NCBI GenBank assembly: GCA_037783545.1
Contig: JBBELK010000217.1
Span: forward strand, 744,001 to 808,000
Direction of reading: 5' to 3'
Origin: Henricia sp. BOLD:AAB3569
Taxonomy: Eukaryota > Echinodermata > Asteroidea > Spinulosida > Echinasteridae
Length of the DNA stretch: 64,000 bases
Position 1 is the first letter of the stretch; each line of letters opens with the position of its first letter. The notes below the pieces were generated by a model that saw only the letters and a program-made list of their open reading frames with translations, did no database searches and had not been told where the DNA came from. Below are positions 22,830-33,500 of this stretch, piece by piece. Position numbers and translations under genes: made by a program.

Positions 22830-23000
22830 AGAAAAAACCCACAATAAAATGTTAAGAGTTGAGAAGTTGATTAAAATTTATTCTTTAAAAATAAATGACT
22901 TATCAAGCATTGTAAGTGCAGATTTGATGGAAAAACCTAAATTTTGAGTTAGAAAAATTTAAGATTTTGTGGGAAAACACTGAAATTTTGTAGGCTACTA
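22830..23000. repeat. Dispersed AT-rich repeat fragment
   Basis: AAATGACTTATCAAG followed by AAATTTAAGATTTTGTG matches 52120-52260 in a VRK intron. Boundaries are unclear. Confidence 0.5.
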
Positions 23001-23036
23001 AAAAAAAAATTCAGCCCAGCTCATGATATGAGGTAT

Positions 23037-23205
23037 GAATTCTGTTTACTGGTCGCCACTGAGACGCTGTGTGTTAAGTCTATGGAACATGGCAGAAAAA
23101 GTTCCACTCCTAAAATTACTTCCCTTCGAAATATTTACACATTTTGGTGGTTATTAAGTCATCATACATGTCATAAGGAGAATAAGTGGCGACCAGTAAA
23201 CGGAA
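23037..23205. mobile_element. Short MITE, 169 bp, TIR about 24 bp
   Basis: GAATTCTGTTTACTGGTCGC at the left is mirrored by GCGACCAGTAAACGGAATTC at the right, with one mismatch. Internal sequence is AT-rich and non-coding. Confidence 0.8.
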
Positions 23206-23244
23206 TTCTTTCCTGTATGATAATGTTTTGCACACAAGGTCTTT

Positions 23245-23625
23245 AAAGTTGCACTGCCCGTGTTTTGGCCGATTTGGGCGTCAATTTCTTTTTTTAAAGA
23301 TAAATAGGTATTTGTCTAGAATAGAAAAAGTTATCAGCTTTCATTTGGTACCAAGAACGCAAAAATCCGTCAAGGATTAATGCCAGTCGATTAAAAACAA
23401 GAAATGATTAAATGGCTGGCAGGTCATTTAATCGAGAGAGTGTTGACGTATTATGTTTTGACGTTTTAGGAAAAAGGCTTAGACCAATAATCTCCAGTTC
23501 TCGACGTCGGAAATTCAAGTTTTTGATATTTTTCGTTACAGAGACACGTAAGCTTTCTAAATTCGTTCGCTTGTGTAAATTAATTTTTAAAATCTTTTCA
23601 CCGAAACACGGGCAGTGCAACTTTA
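23245..23625. mobile_element. TTAA-flanked MITE (piggyBac-type), copy 1
   Basis: The termini AGTTGCACTGCCCGTGTTTT and their near-exact inverse are each flanked by TTAA (duplicated target), the signature of piggyBac-superfamily insertions. A relative with diverged ends lies at 37881-38217. They share AAAAATCCGTCAAGGATTAA and AGAGACACGTAAGCT. Confidence 0.8.
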
Positions 23626-23639
23626 AGCCATGATGACTA

Positions 23640-24245
23640 CTGAATACTCCTTGCAATCACCTCACACGAGTAGATTTCCCGGTACCGGTACGTACCAGAC
23701 AAAATAGCCGGATCGACAAACACACACACGGACCCCCGACCGCACACAGTGCATGCAGTGGACCGCAGTCCCTGCACGGTTGCAGTGAATGACCGCCGCG
23801 CCGCCACACCGCCAAGGCCCAAGCCACACGAAACAACGGTACGTAGGCTAGATCCGATCGCCGGCGATGGCCGACAGTCGCACTTATCCACTCCGATTCA
23901 CAATTTTTTCGTTCAACTGGCCGCAGCTTTTTCTTACAATATGACAATTCAATGAATTTGGGGAAATCGCTGAAGTGACTGCAAATACTCAAAGAAAATT
24001 CAAAGCACATAAAAAGTTCGACTGGCCGGCTGAATGAAGCTACGTCACTATTCCATATTTGAACTCTTGAGGGCGTTAGCATCATCACACGTGGGCCGCA
24101 TATATGCACGTGGTTATTTGCAGGCATTGATTACATACATATACTGGATACGCCATCTGGGAGTGTTTGTGTAGAAATGCGCGGCCGAACAATGGCGGCG
24201 CGTCGGGAGGGTAAACGCATGTAGCACTGCACGGCCTATTAACAT
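23640..24245. promoter_or_regulatory. CpG-rich block, possible promoter or island
   Basis: This stretch has far more CpG than its surroundings. It includes a CACGTG E-box near 24091, a TACGTCA CRE-like word near 24041 and an AACAATGGCGGCG start-like motif at 24188. The ATG at 24192 opens 6 codons to a GAGG|GTAAAC donor-like site. No gene could be assigned to it. It may serve GCH1, FANCL or an unrecognised transcript. Confidence 0.3.
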
Positions 24246-24388
24246 TGCTGTTCTCATTAATTCAAGAACCGTGAAATATTATGTTGTTACCCTACTTCGA
24301 AAACGCACGCGCGGACGCGATTCCAGCCAGATGCCGTCTCCAGTTATATATATATAGCTCAATGGTTGCAGGTGTATTTTTCCCACAG

Positions 24389-24537
24389 CATGGCTGCTTT
24401 CGAGCGCGGCACCAGGGGATCCCTAGTGTTCCCTGGTGCGCGTTCGAAAGGCACAAACTGCATGTGTGTGACGTAACGTTACCAGCGCCTGGGAGCTGGT
24501 GGGAGCACCAGGGACGAGCGCTCGAAAGCAGCCCATA
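24389..24537. mobile_element. Small foldback of about 149 bp
   Basis: TGGCTGCTTTCGAGCGC at the left is inverted at the right as GCGCTCGAAAGCAGCC, with inner CACCAGG/CCTGGTG pairs. Non-coding. Confidence 0.7.
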
Positions 24538-24544
24538 TGACATG

Positions 24545-24964
24545 CATTGGCCCTTTTCTAAATCTCGACTCCGTCTTCAGGCTCCGGCTTCATGCGGCTC
24601 CGGCTCCAACCGCCTCCGGCTTCACTTTAGCAAAGCCAAACCAAAAACCGCTTGGAACACTAGTCGGGCCGAGTAGACCTACCATTCTTTTTCACCGGCT
24701 TTTTTTTAAGCGGCAAAGTTTAACAAACCTGCAAACGTTCACAAAGTTTTTGTTGCTGTCACGTGATTTTCCAGTTCATGACGTCACGAAGCCGGCCGAA
24801 GTCACCTCTTTAGTTGACTTCGTTTTGGAGCCTCATTTGGGCCAAAACGAAGCCTTAAAATGAAGCCTGAAGCCGAGCCGAGGTTTGGTATGCGGCTTCA
24901 AGATGGCGGAATGGAGACGGAGCCGGAGAAGGAGACGAAGCCGAGATTTTGAAAAAGGCCATTG
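24545..24964. mobile_element. MITE of about 420 bp, CpG-rich
   Basis: TTGGCCCTTTTCTAAATCTC at the left is mirrored by GAGATTTTGAAAAAGGCCA at the right. Subterminal stretches are rich in GGCTCCGGCTTC words and their inverse. No open frame that I recognise. Confidence 0.7.
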
Positions 24965-25321
24965 AGTGACAATGACGGACAGGTTTTTTACTTGACCATG
25001 TTGACCGACGCCCCAACTCATGAATTACGTCAACAGTCCCATCTTATCTGCTTATTGTTAATGTTTCCAGAACAAAAAGCTGATAAGTTAGAGCTGGCCG
25101 TCCTTACTCCGTGGTCCGACTATATTGTTGGGACAGTCATCATGACAGTCCGGCCCAACTTCTTCTTGTTCGGAAGGCCTTATAATCAAATATTAAATAC
25201 ATTAGGATAAGTTAGTACATGTATTAAATGAAACTAAAAAGTAAAGACTGTGTATGCCGTGTATAGGATCTGCAATGCCTCAATTTCAATGAACGGTTTT
25301 AATTTGACCGGAAAACTTAGG
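24965..25321. other. No feature recognised
   Basis: Intergenic, no supported exon or repeat. Confidence 0.4.
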
Positions 25322-25329
25322 AAAAATAC

Positions 25330-25879
25330 TAGAGCTGCGACGTTTAAACGTTTAAACGACCGAAATTTAACTATCCGTTTCGAAAAATGCTAAACGGATA
25401 TCCGAAACCAACTTGTGAAAAAACGATCCTCCCTTTTTTAAAGATCTAATGGCCGTTTTGCGCCGCCAGAAATTTCTAAAGCGGCCATTTTGTTCGTAAG
25501 AATCAGGCAGCATACCGCTGTGATCAGCCCAACGGTACGTCGGTAACCTTTGTGGTTTCAAGCCGAAGATGTACAGTTGCGTTTGCGGGCGGAAGCGATT
25601 TTACTGGTTTACGGTTTAATCTTGTTGAATTCAAAGCAAGGCGGTAAACACTGTTTACTATATAGCTGAACTTTCGTGGCCTGCATCATGTATGCTCCAA
25701 TTCAATGAAGTGTCAGTGGTGCCGCGCGAACGCACATGATACCAGGTCAAAGAACTTTTTATTGCGAGCGCGGTAATAAGTTTTACTTTTTGTTATGTTT
25801 ACTATTCGTTTAAACGTTTAAACGAACGTTAAATTGACGTTTAAACGTTTAGAAAAATAAACGGTAACTCCCAGCGCTA
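25330..25879. mobile_element. Non-autonomous hAT-type element, 550 bp
   Basis: Ends TAGAGCTGCGACG and the imperfect inverse CCCAGCGCTA. It is flanked by a perfect 8-bp target duplication AAAAATAC (25322-25329 and 25880-25887), the hallmark length for hAT transposons. Both subterminal regions contain overlapping GTTTAAACG words, probably multimerised transposase sites. No transposase is encoded. Confidence 0.9.
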
Positions 25880-25887
25880 AAAAATAC

Positions 25888-26494
25888 CACATACATCCTG
25901 CAGTTGAGACCATGTTGAGACTAAGTCTACGGAGCATAACATAACAATTATAAGCGTTTTCAAAGGAAAACTTTCTGGGGTGTTACACGTCATATTATGA
26001 AGAATTAGTGGCAAGGGTGTATTAAGGCTGTGCCTAACGAATCGAATATCCGAATAGCATTTTACCAAATTGAATATTCGGTGTGTAGTGGACATGGCAC
26101 TTTTAAGCCACCGTAGTTATTTTTTGTTGGCCTATTGAGGGCGCTATTTTGTTAGACCATTCCTTCCACAAAATACATGCATGTGTGAATGAACCTCACG
26201 TAATCCTATCGTAAATTCCACTTAATTTCCTGATTAATCCCAATTATTTCACTAAATAAATAAACCATTGTATATACCTAGCGTAGTAAGTAATCAGTTT
26301 TTATTCATTATTTGTGAAAATGGAGAAATTTAGAGCACCATTTTGAATCGTCTATTTGGCGATTTTGCACAATAATGAACATGATGAATGAATAGAACAT
26401 CATAGGCCTACATTCAGAAAACGGAAAATTACATTGTCATGATTGACATTGTGTAACTTCATGTAGGGTGTATTTTGCTACCGGTTCTAGTGGT
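25888..26494. other. No gene; possible second hAT end
   Basis: GGCTGTGCCTAACGAATCG near 26026 followed by ATATCCGAATAGC looks like another hAT left end, but no partner or target duplication was found. Confidence 0.3.
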
Positions 26495-26712
26495 AATAAA
26501 CCCTTTCACGGTTATCCATCTTGTTCACGGGGCACTTCGAACACGCGTTGCCGTGTGCGTGTGCGGATCGTAGCTAATGCACAGTGACCTAACAATGCAT
26601 TCGAATACGATCCGTGCACGCACACAGGCTCACAGCAACGCGTGTTTAAACTGCCCCGTGAACAACATCACCTGACATGGGCATGGCGTCGATAACCGTG
26701 AAAGGGTTTATT
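26495..26712. mobile_element. Near-perfect foldback, 218 bp
   Basis: AATAAACCCTTTCACGGTTA and its inverse close a hairpin with long arms. Inner pairs include TTCACGGGGC/GCCCCGTGAA, CACGCGTTGC and GGATCGTA/TACGATCC. The loop is about 30 bp. Origin is probably a MITE. Confidence 0.8.
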
Positions 26713-26888
26713 GTGCGTGTCATACATGTAGGTTCAGAGTCTTGCATTTTATTTAGTAGGCCTACATGAACATGTAATCTGTACCTTTGGGTAGAGAATT
26801 ACTGATACTGATAGAATCAGCGTAAATTGTTTGTATTTTGTTGTATTGGTTGTTTTGTTTACCAAATTTATTGATTGACCTGTAATTT

Positions 26889-27173
26889 TCACCGATTGTT
26901 GGAGTTAATAAACGTGAGTAAGAGTTTAATGAAGAAATCAAGGAAGCGTATTTGTACCTGGGACCATTTGACATTCCTTTGCCTGTAGCTGTGGTTGGCT
27001 ACAGGGTGTATGATATTTATACCGAAAACATCACTCATCACTTGCAATATAGATGTTGTTCCAACTTCAGACAGCCAGAGTGCTAAACCGCCCCTAGCAG
27101 CCAGACGTTTTGTAGCGAGTTTGCTACATACTTTGAGCGAGATTTTTCTCTCGCCCACGACATAAATTTGCAA
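26889..27173 (-). CDS. Unassigned minus-strand ORF upstream of FANCL
   Basis: The ATG at 27173 opens 94 codons running away from FANCL. A TCCCAG|GTACAA donor-like site follows about residue 75 (ending RQRNVKWSQ). The composition is protein-like (CSKLATKRLAARGGLALWL). I recognise no family and found no continuation exon. It could be the first exon of a divergent gene sharing a promoter with FANCL, or chance. Confidence 0.2.
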   Translation of the reverse strand: MQIYVVGERKISLKVCSKLATKRLAARGGLALWLSEVGTTSILQVMSDVFGINIIHPVANHSYRQRNVKWSQVQIRFLDFFIKLLLTFINSNNR

Positions 27174-27574
27174 AGTTATGGTACCTACAGATAGAGGAAC
27201 TCATACCTTTTCCAAAACACATTCCCTTATCCAGAAGTCTACATTAGAGGCGACGAAGAAATATCGTTCTTCATTGACGTTTAAAAAAAAAATCGGGGAA
27301 ACAAGGCAACAATCTTGATGTCATCATTCCTTTCAAAATTTCAAATATGGCGCAGCACATATAGTTGAAAACACCATAATTCTCCGATTCTCATGAGGGT
27401 TTATGCACCGGGCAAAACTATTATACATATTTTTGATTCAATTCGTCAATAACTCAAAACCAGTGTTGTCTCTTCCTTTAATCACACAAGGTGATACATA
27501 TGTATAGGGGGCCTAGCTGGTTTTGACAGTTTTCCAATCATTTAATATGTATTTCCACAGTGTAGACAACCATT

Positions 27575-30500
27575 ATGGCAACAGGGCCCGTCAGTGTCAG
27601 CCATTCGCAGCGAGTTTACGAAGTGTGCCCAATGCTGGTTCCACTCAATCAACAACAAACTTGCTGGGAAGGATTAATTGTAGTCCGGGTAATTACTGCA
27701 ATTGTATACGCACCTTTTATACCTTTTTTCAAATTGTTTGTTTTTGGTTTGTAATCATGTACATTAATTAAGAGTATCAATTAAAGGGAATTATACGTAA
27801 GAAAAAAAAGACCTTGTCTTGTGCTCAACAGGTGAAACCCGTACATTATTATTGTAATGCAAAGAACAAGAAATATTACCCACTGAAAAGCAGACACAAA
27901 CTTCACAAAGAATGGTAATTTTAGCGATGCGGCCATTTTGTCTGCATGAATACTGGGCAAAGAATGACATTTTGGTGAAACTTGTATCCGCTTTTCAGTG
28001 GTCTGGGTAATATTTCTTGTTTTTTGCATTAAAATAATTTACGATTTCACTTGTTGAGCACAAGGTCTTTTGTTCCTTGGGTATACCCAGGGTTCTAATG
28101 ACTCAGACTCGAGACTCGGACTCGAGTTGACTCGAGTCCCGATTTTCACTGACTTGATCGACTCGACTTGAGACTCGAACCTCACATGACTTGCAATTGA
28201 GACTCGAACCTCAAATGACTTGACTTGACTTAACTTGACTTGCAATTGAGACTCGAACCTCAAATGACTTGACTTGACTTGCAATTGAGACTCGAACCTC
28301 AAATGACTTGACTTGACTTTACTTGCAATTGAGACTCGAACCTCAAATGATTTGACTTGAGACTCGAACCTCAAATGACTTGACTTGACTTTACTTGCAA
28401 TTGAGACTCGAACCTCAAATGATTTCACTTGAGACTCGAACCTCAAATGACTTGACTTGCAATTGAGACTCGAACCTCAAATGATTTGACTTGAGACTCG
28501 AACCTCAAATGACTTGACTTGACTTGAGACTCGAGCCTCAAATGACTTGACTTGAGACTCGAGCCTCAAATGACTTGACTTGACTCAGACTTTTTGACTT
28601 GAGTCTGCCAAAAATAAAATACATCTTTTATGCATTTTTTGTCATTTTTGGGACCGAATTGTATTTCAGCACTAAAAGAAACCTTGGCCAAAGCAACGAA
28701 TGCGAGTTTGAGTGTTTAGACTCAATTTGAAATTAGTTTAACAAATTTACTGTCATGACTACTAGACTTGAACCAACTTGACTACGCCTGACTTGACTTA
28801 ACTTGACTTGACTTGGGACTCAAAGGCAGTTTGACTTGACTTGACTTGGGACTCGAGCAGAAGGAGACTCGTTACAACCCTGGGTATACCGGTAATTTCC
28901 CTTTAATTTTCTTAAATTCCCATTCTTGATGTGAACAGAAGTCAAATACAGTGAGCTTGTAGATCGAAATCGAGGGCCTTCGTGCTTTCTTTTGTGATAA
29001 AATTTGCAAATGAAAATGTGCGTGACATAATACAATGGCTCAGCATAGTAACAAAGCTGCCAGTGCTAATTTGAAATTTGTCGATCCATCAGCCTCCTCA
29101 ACCAGTGAGGTCACTGTATGGATGTTGCCTTTAACCTAAGCACTAAAAACAGTTTAGTAGCCTACAGTTTTACTAGCACAAATACGAGACGGAGTTAAAG
29201 GCACAGGCTCGTCAGCAATGCGCGCCCGCCAAATGTGTGCCACGCAATACGCAGCTCCATAGCAAAGGCATGGAGCTGCGTGTTTCGAGCACGAATTTGG
29301 CGGGCGCGCATTGCTGACGAGCCTGTGCCTTTAATATAACTTTGAGTTTTATGTGTTTCCTTTTGACAAGGGTCGCAACCTCCATCTCAGAATTGAACTC
29401 CCTGAGGATGGGGATCACAAGAAAGCTCGGTTGCTAGGCAACTGGCAACTGAATCAGTGTCTCCGTAGTTACCGCCATCTCATTGAGCAACGGCTGCAGA
29501 ACACACCTGACCTGGCTTCTTTCCTAAGTGAGCTCAAAAATATTTTGGTAAGTGCATGTGCAGATTTCAACAAGAAATGTCTGGTACAGTTATACTGTAG
29601 AATGCAGGGCCCAATGGAAGTGGACACCCTCGGTCAGTTAATAATTATATTTTACTGGCTTGATTACTTAAAAGAGCGTGTCAACATCACATTTCACTCC
29701 TTAGGGAGTATACCAACTGTGCCTAATTGCTCAGCTGGTAGAGCATCTGCCTAGTGCGTCAGAGGTCTCGGGTTCGAATCCTGATAAGGCCCATAATATT
29801 TTTCTCTCATCACAAGTTTGGTTCAATCTGAAATTTGGCATTCTCAATCTGTATATTTTCAAGGATATAAAAACACGCCAATAATTTGTAAACTAAATTT
29901 ATCTGGTTCCATAAAGCAATGCAGAAATTACACCCATCTTTTTTTGCTTCCACATCCAAATTAGAGATTGCAAATTTTCTATTTTCTTCACATGGGTAGT
30001 ATTTTGGGGAGGTATTTTATATGATTCTTAGGTTAAAACTTTATCCATTTTCTGGAAGAAACCTGACCATGCACGCTCCTTTAACACATGCTGAGAGATA
30101 TTTTTCAAAAGAGACATTTTGCTGAAAACTTGGGGGAGGGAGGGGGGATGGCGGGGTTTCAATTTCTATCGACCCCTGTACTCTATAATTTCTCTCTGAA
30201 TTTCCTAAAAATTGTTGCGCCTCTCTCAACATGAATTTTGAGCTTTTGGATTGTAAGGACCAGCTTTTTCCACAAAGTGTTTTTGCATTTGCCATTTGAT
30301 CAAGCGAAAGAGAATCTTTTGAAAAAAAGATTGTTTGTTTTGATTTTTCCATAAAATTTAACAATTGTCTGAAATGCCTCCCCAAAATACTATCCAAGGG
30401 AAGAAAACAGGAAATTTGCAATCTCCAATTTGGATGTGGAAGCAAAGTTTGGTGTATCCACTGCACTGCTTTAGGGGGCAGGATAAATTAGTTTACAAAA

Positions 30501-33500
30501 CATTGGTTGTTTTTGACGATATCCCTGGAAATATGTGGATTAGGAGCGCAAATTTTCAGAATTGTAATGATAAAAATATGACAAATTATATGGTATCAAA
30601 ATCTGAACTCCCATAGGAAAAATGGGAGCTTCAATGAAGCAAATCTACCATAATGTACACTTACTTTTTTTGATAAAATGATACGTAATAAGTGTCCCCA
30701 TTTCTGCTTGGATTTCCAAACAGGAGCAAACGATGGAACACCGTAATGAGTTATTGAAAGCTGGTCCCACCATAACCACGGCAACACTGTGTTCCCGAGT
30801 GATTCAAGAAATCAACCACCTGGGGTGGGAGAAATTGTCCTCTATCGACCCTTCCTTCAGTCGTCTGGAGTTGATGGCCAAAGGGTCTTCCGGTCGAGAA
30901 CATTACATCACTGTCATTCTGGATTCTAAGGCAAGTAGGGCGTATTCGAAACCTTGTACCTGGGTAACTCAAGATCAGCATCAGTTATGAATGTGGGGCT
31001 GCATTCGGCCGTGTACTTGTGTTAATATGAGTGGTACTCCTGCGTGCGCGAATGGAGAGAATAACGAAACTGGGGTCAGTGAGAGTAAGCTCTCACTACT
31101 CCCTGACAAATAGGGAGTGGTGCTCTTACTCCCAATGAGTGTCATGTGATTTGTACGAAGATGGCAGAATATGGGTGAAATTTTGGGTGAATTTGCTCAA
31201 TGTGTCAACTCGATAAATGAAGCAATTATTAAGAAATCGCTAATAAGGTTTGTTCTAGATGGCACCAATGAATCCGCAAAGGTTCTCACGACTGTACAGA
31301 ATCTGTGTTTTCTTCAGTTTCTTGTGAGCAGTGAAACAGCGTTTTTTTGGTGTGCAATCACGGCAAGAGACAGCCTTCTTGACTAATGGCCATTTGCGCA
31401 TGCGGACTGCAGACTTGCTGTTTGTGTAATGTGACCCAATTGCAGTGCGCTTGCAGTACTCGGAAGTAATGAGAATGGTACGCTCGAATGCACCCTAGAA
31501 GTGCAGCTTCCATCATTTTGTCAAAATAGTTGAAGTTGGTAATGCTCTGGTAGCTTTTAAGGAAATACTGCCTCAAATGAGCTCTAATATGAAGGAACCT
31601 ATTTATTTTTCTCTCTCGTACTGTCAACTTCAAAGCCACATTTAGCTAAATTATTTCCAGCTGTAGCCATCCATTCCTTGTCAGCCATCTTTGTTCCCGA
31701 GTGCTCTTCATCTACTCCCCACTGAGCGACGAGTGAGAATCTTGTTTTTTTGCATGTTCATTCTAGGCATTTAAAACTCGTACGGGGTTTCGAATATGCG
31801 CCCTTAGGTAAAATTTGAATCCAGTTTAAATGGGCAAATCAAATTTTAATGTTTGAAACTGGAGTTGGTGGTTTAATGTACCAGCGCCAACTGAACTGTC
31901 CAGCATTGTTTAAGTGTGATGTCAGATGCCAGGCTAACTGGGTAATCTGAAACGAAGCATAGGGAAACTGTTCACTGGTTTTAGTGTAGACCCAGTAACA
32001 TTGGCAACACACACAGGAGTGATTTCACTTTACAAGTAGTACTTTGTAGCAGTTACTAGTAACTACATGTATACATTGCCTTTCTCACACACAGTATCCA
32101 GCAGTAGCCCCACCTTGTACAACAAACTTGCCGGGTGATGCATTTGAATTACGTTGGTCACATCAGGTAGAGTATTTTAAAACCTCACTATTTTCAATTA
32201 TAAGTGCAAATTACATATCTTAGAATCAACAGTCCATCCATGTAACAGTTGAGCTTATTAAGCTTAAGTGGCAAGATGTTATATTTTGGGTTTTCTGTTA
32301 TACCAATACTCTATACACCAATATACCCTGTAGTATTGGTATCACTGCTTGATATTACATAAATAATGAATGCATATGAGTTTATGGTGTGATAACTTTC
32401 TAGCACTACAAGTAGTGCTGTAATATAGACCGTGTTTACACTTGATCCCGAGCTCGGGATCGAACACCGAGCTCGGGATCAGCCCCGGATCACAAATAGG
32501 TGTAAACGCTCTCGGAACCAAACTGGCCCCGGATCAGACCCCGAGATTTTGGTCTCGCGATGGCGGAGGGTTCGATCCCGAGCTCGGGATCAGTTTGCGG
32601 TTAGCTGGGCAATAAATCTTCCCCACACAGCCCCACATCCTGTTGCGGGCTAAAGCGCGCGAAAATTCCAGGGAAGCCCGCGCTCGTATTATATACACGT
32701 GTACATAGTACATGTATATACACGCACACAGGTACCACTGGTTCCATGCATTGTGTGCATGCATATATGCCTGGACAAAATGCCTGATACCCCGACGCGA
32801 CTCATCAACGCTGAGAATCTCGATCGCTGGTGTCCGTTACGAAAACACAACGTACTACAAACGTAATTGGTATCCTGCATTCAGCAATCTCTTTTGCGTG
32901 TCCGATACAAACTTCACACGTTGAGAAAAAGTGTTTCTGTATTTCCTCTACTTTCTGCAACTTCTCTACTTTCTGCAACTATCTAGCGACACTTTGTCAT
33001 TATCATACAGCTTAGTTTTTAGTTGTTATATCAAGGATTTCGGAGTTTCATTTAACGATTTCCGACATAGCATAATTAAGTTGACAATATTTCGTCGTGA
33101 AGAGAAGTTGACGAAGACGAAGTAGCCGAGTCGAGTTGTCTTCGTGTGAAAAGATGGCAAACGAAGTTCGCGGGCGCTCGTGGAGCAACGACAAACTGGC
33201 GAAGTTTTTCGACATTTGAGCCAGCGCAGAAATAATGGCTGAACTGGACGGAACATCTCGGAATTCTGCTGCGTTAGCTTGACCTTTGACTGCAACTTCT
33301 GGCTTCGCGCTCGGGATCAACAACAGATATAAACGCGGCACTCGAGACCATTGCGGTTAACCTCAACACATTCTTATCAGGGGGTCAATCTTGATCCCGA
33401 GCTCGGGACCAGTGTAAACACGGTCTTAGCTCCCCTTAAACATGCTGGTATTTACTGTCACTATAGACTACTAAAGTGAAAACGTCACCCTTTGTGTGTT

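Noticed and set aside
28039-28446. 135-codon frame with RFESQVKSFEV repeats
   Set aside because: It is the translation of the GACTT/GAGACTCG array inside the hAT-type element. The periodicity comes from the DNA repeat.
29036-29110. ATGGCTCAGCATAG frame (25 codons, phase 0) as FANCL first exon
   Set aside because: It has a weak donor and no similarity to FANCL N-termini, while 27575-27688 gives a clear match (CPMLVPLNQQQTCWEGL) and a better donor.
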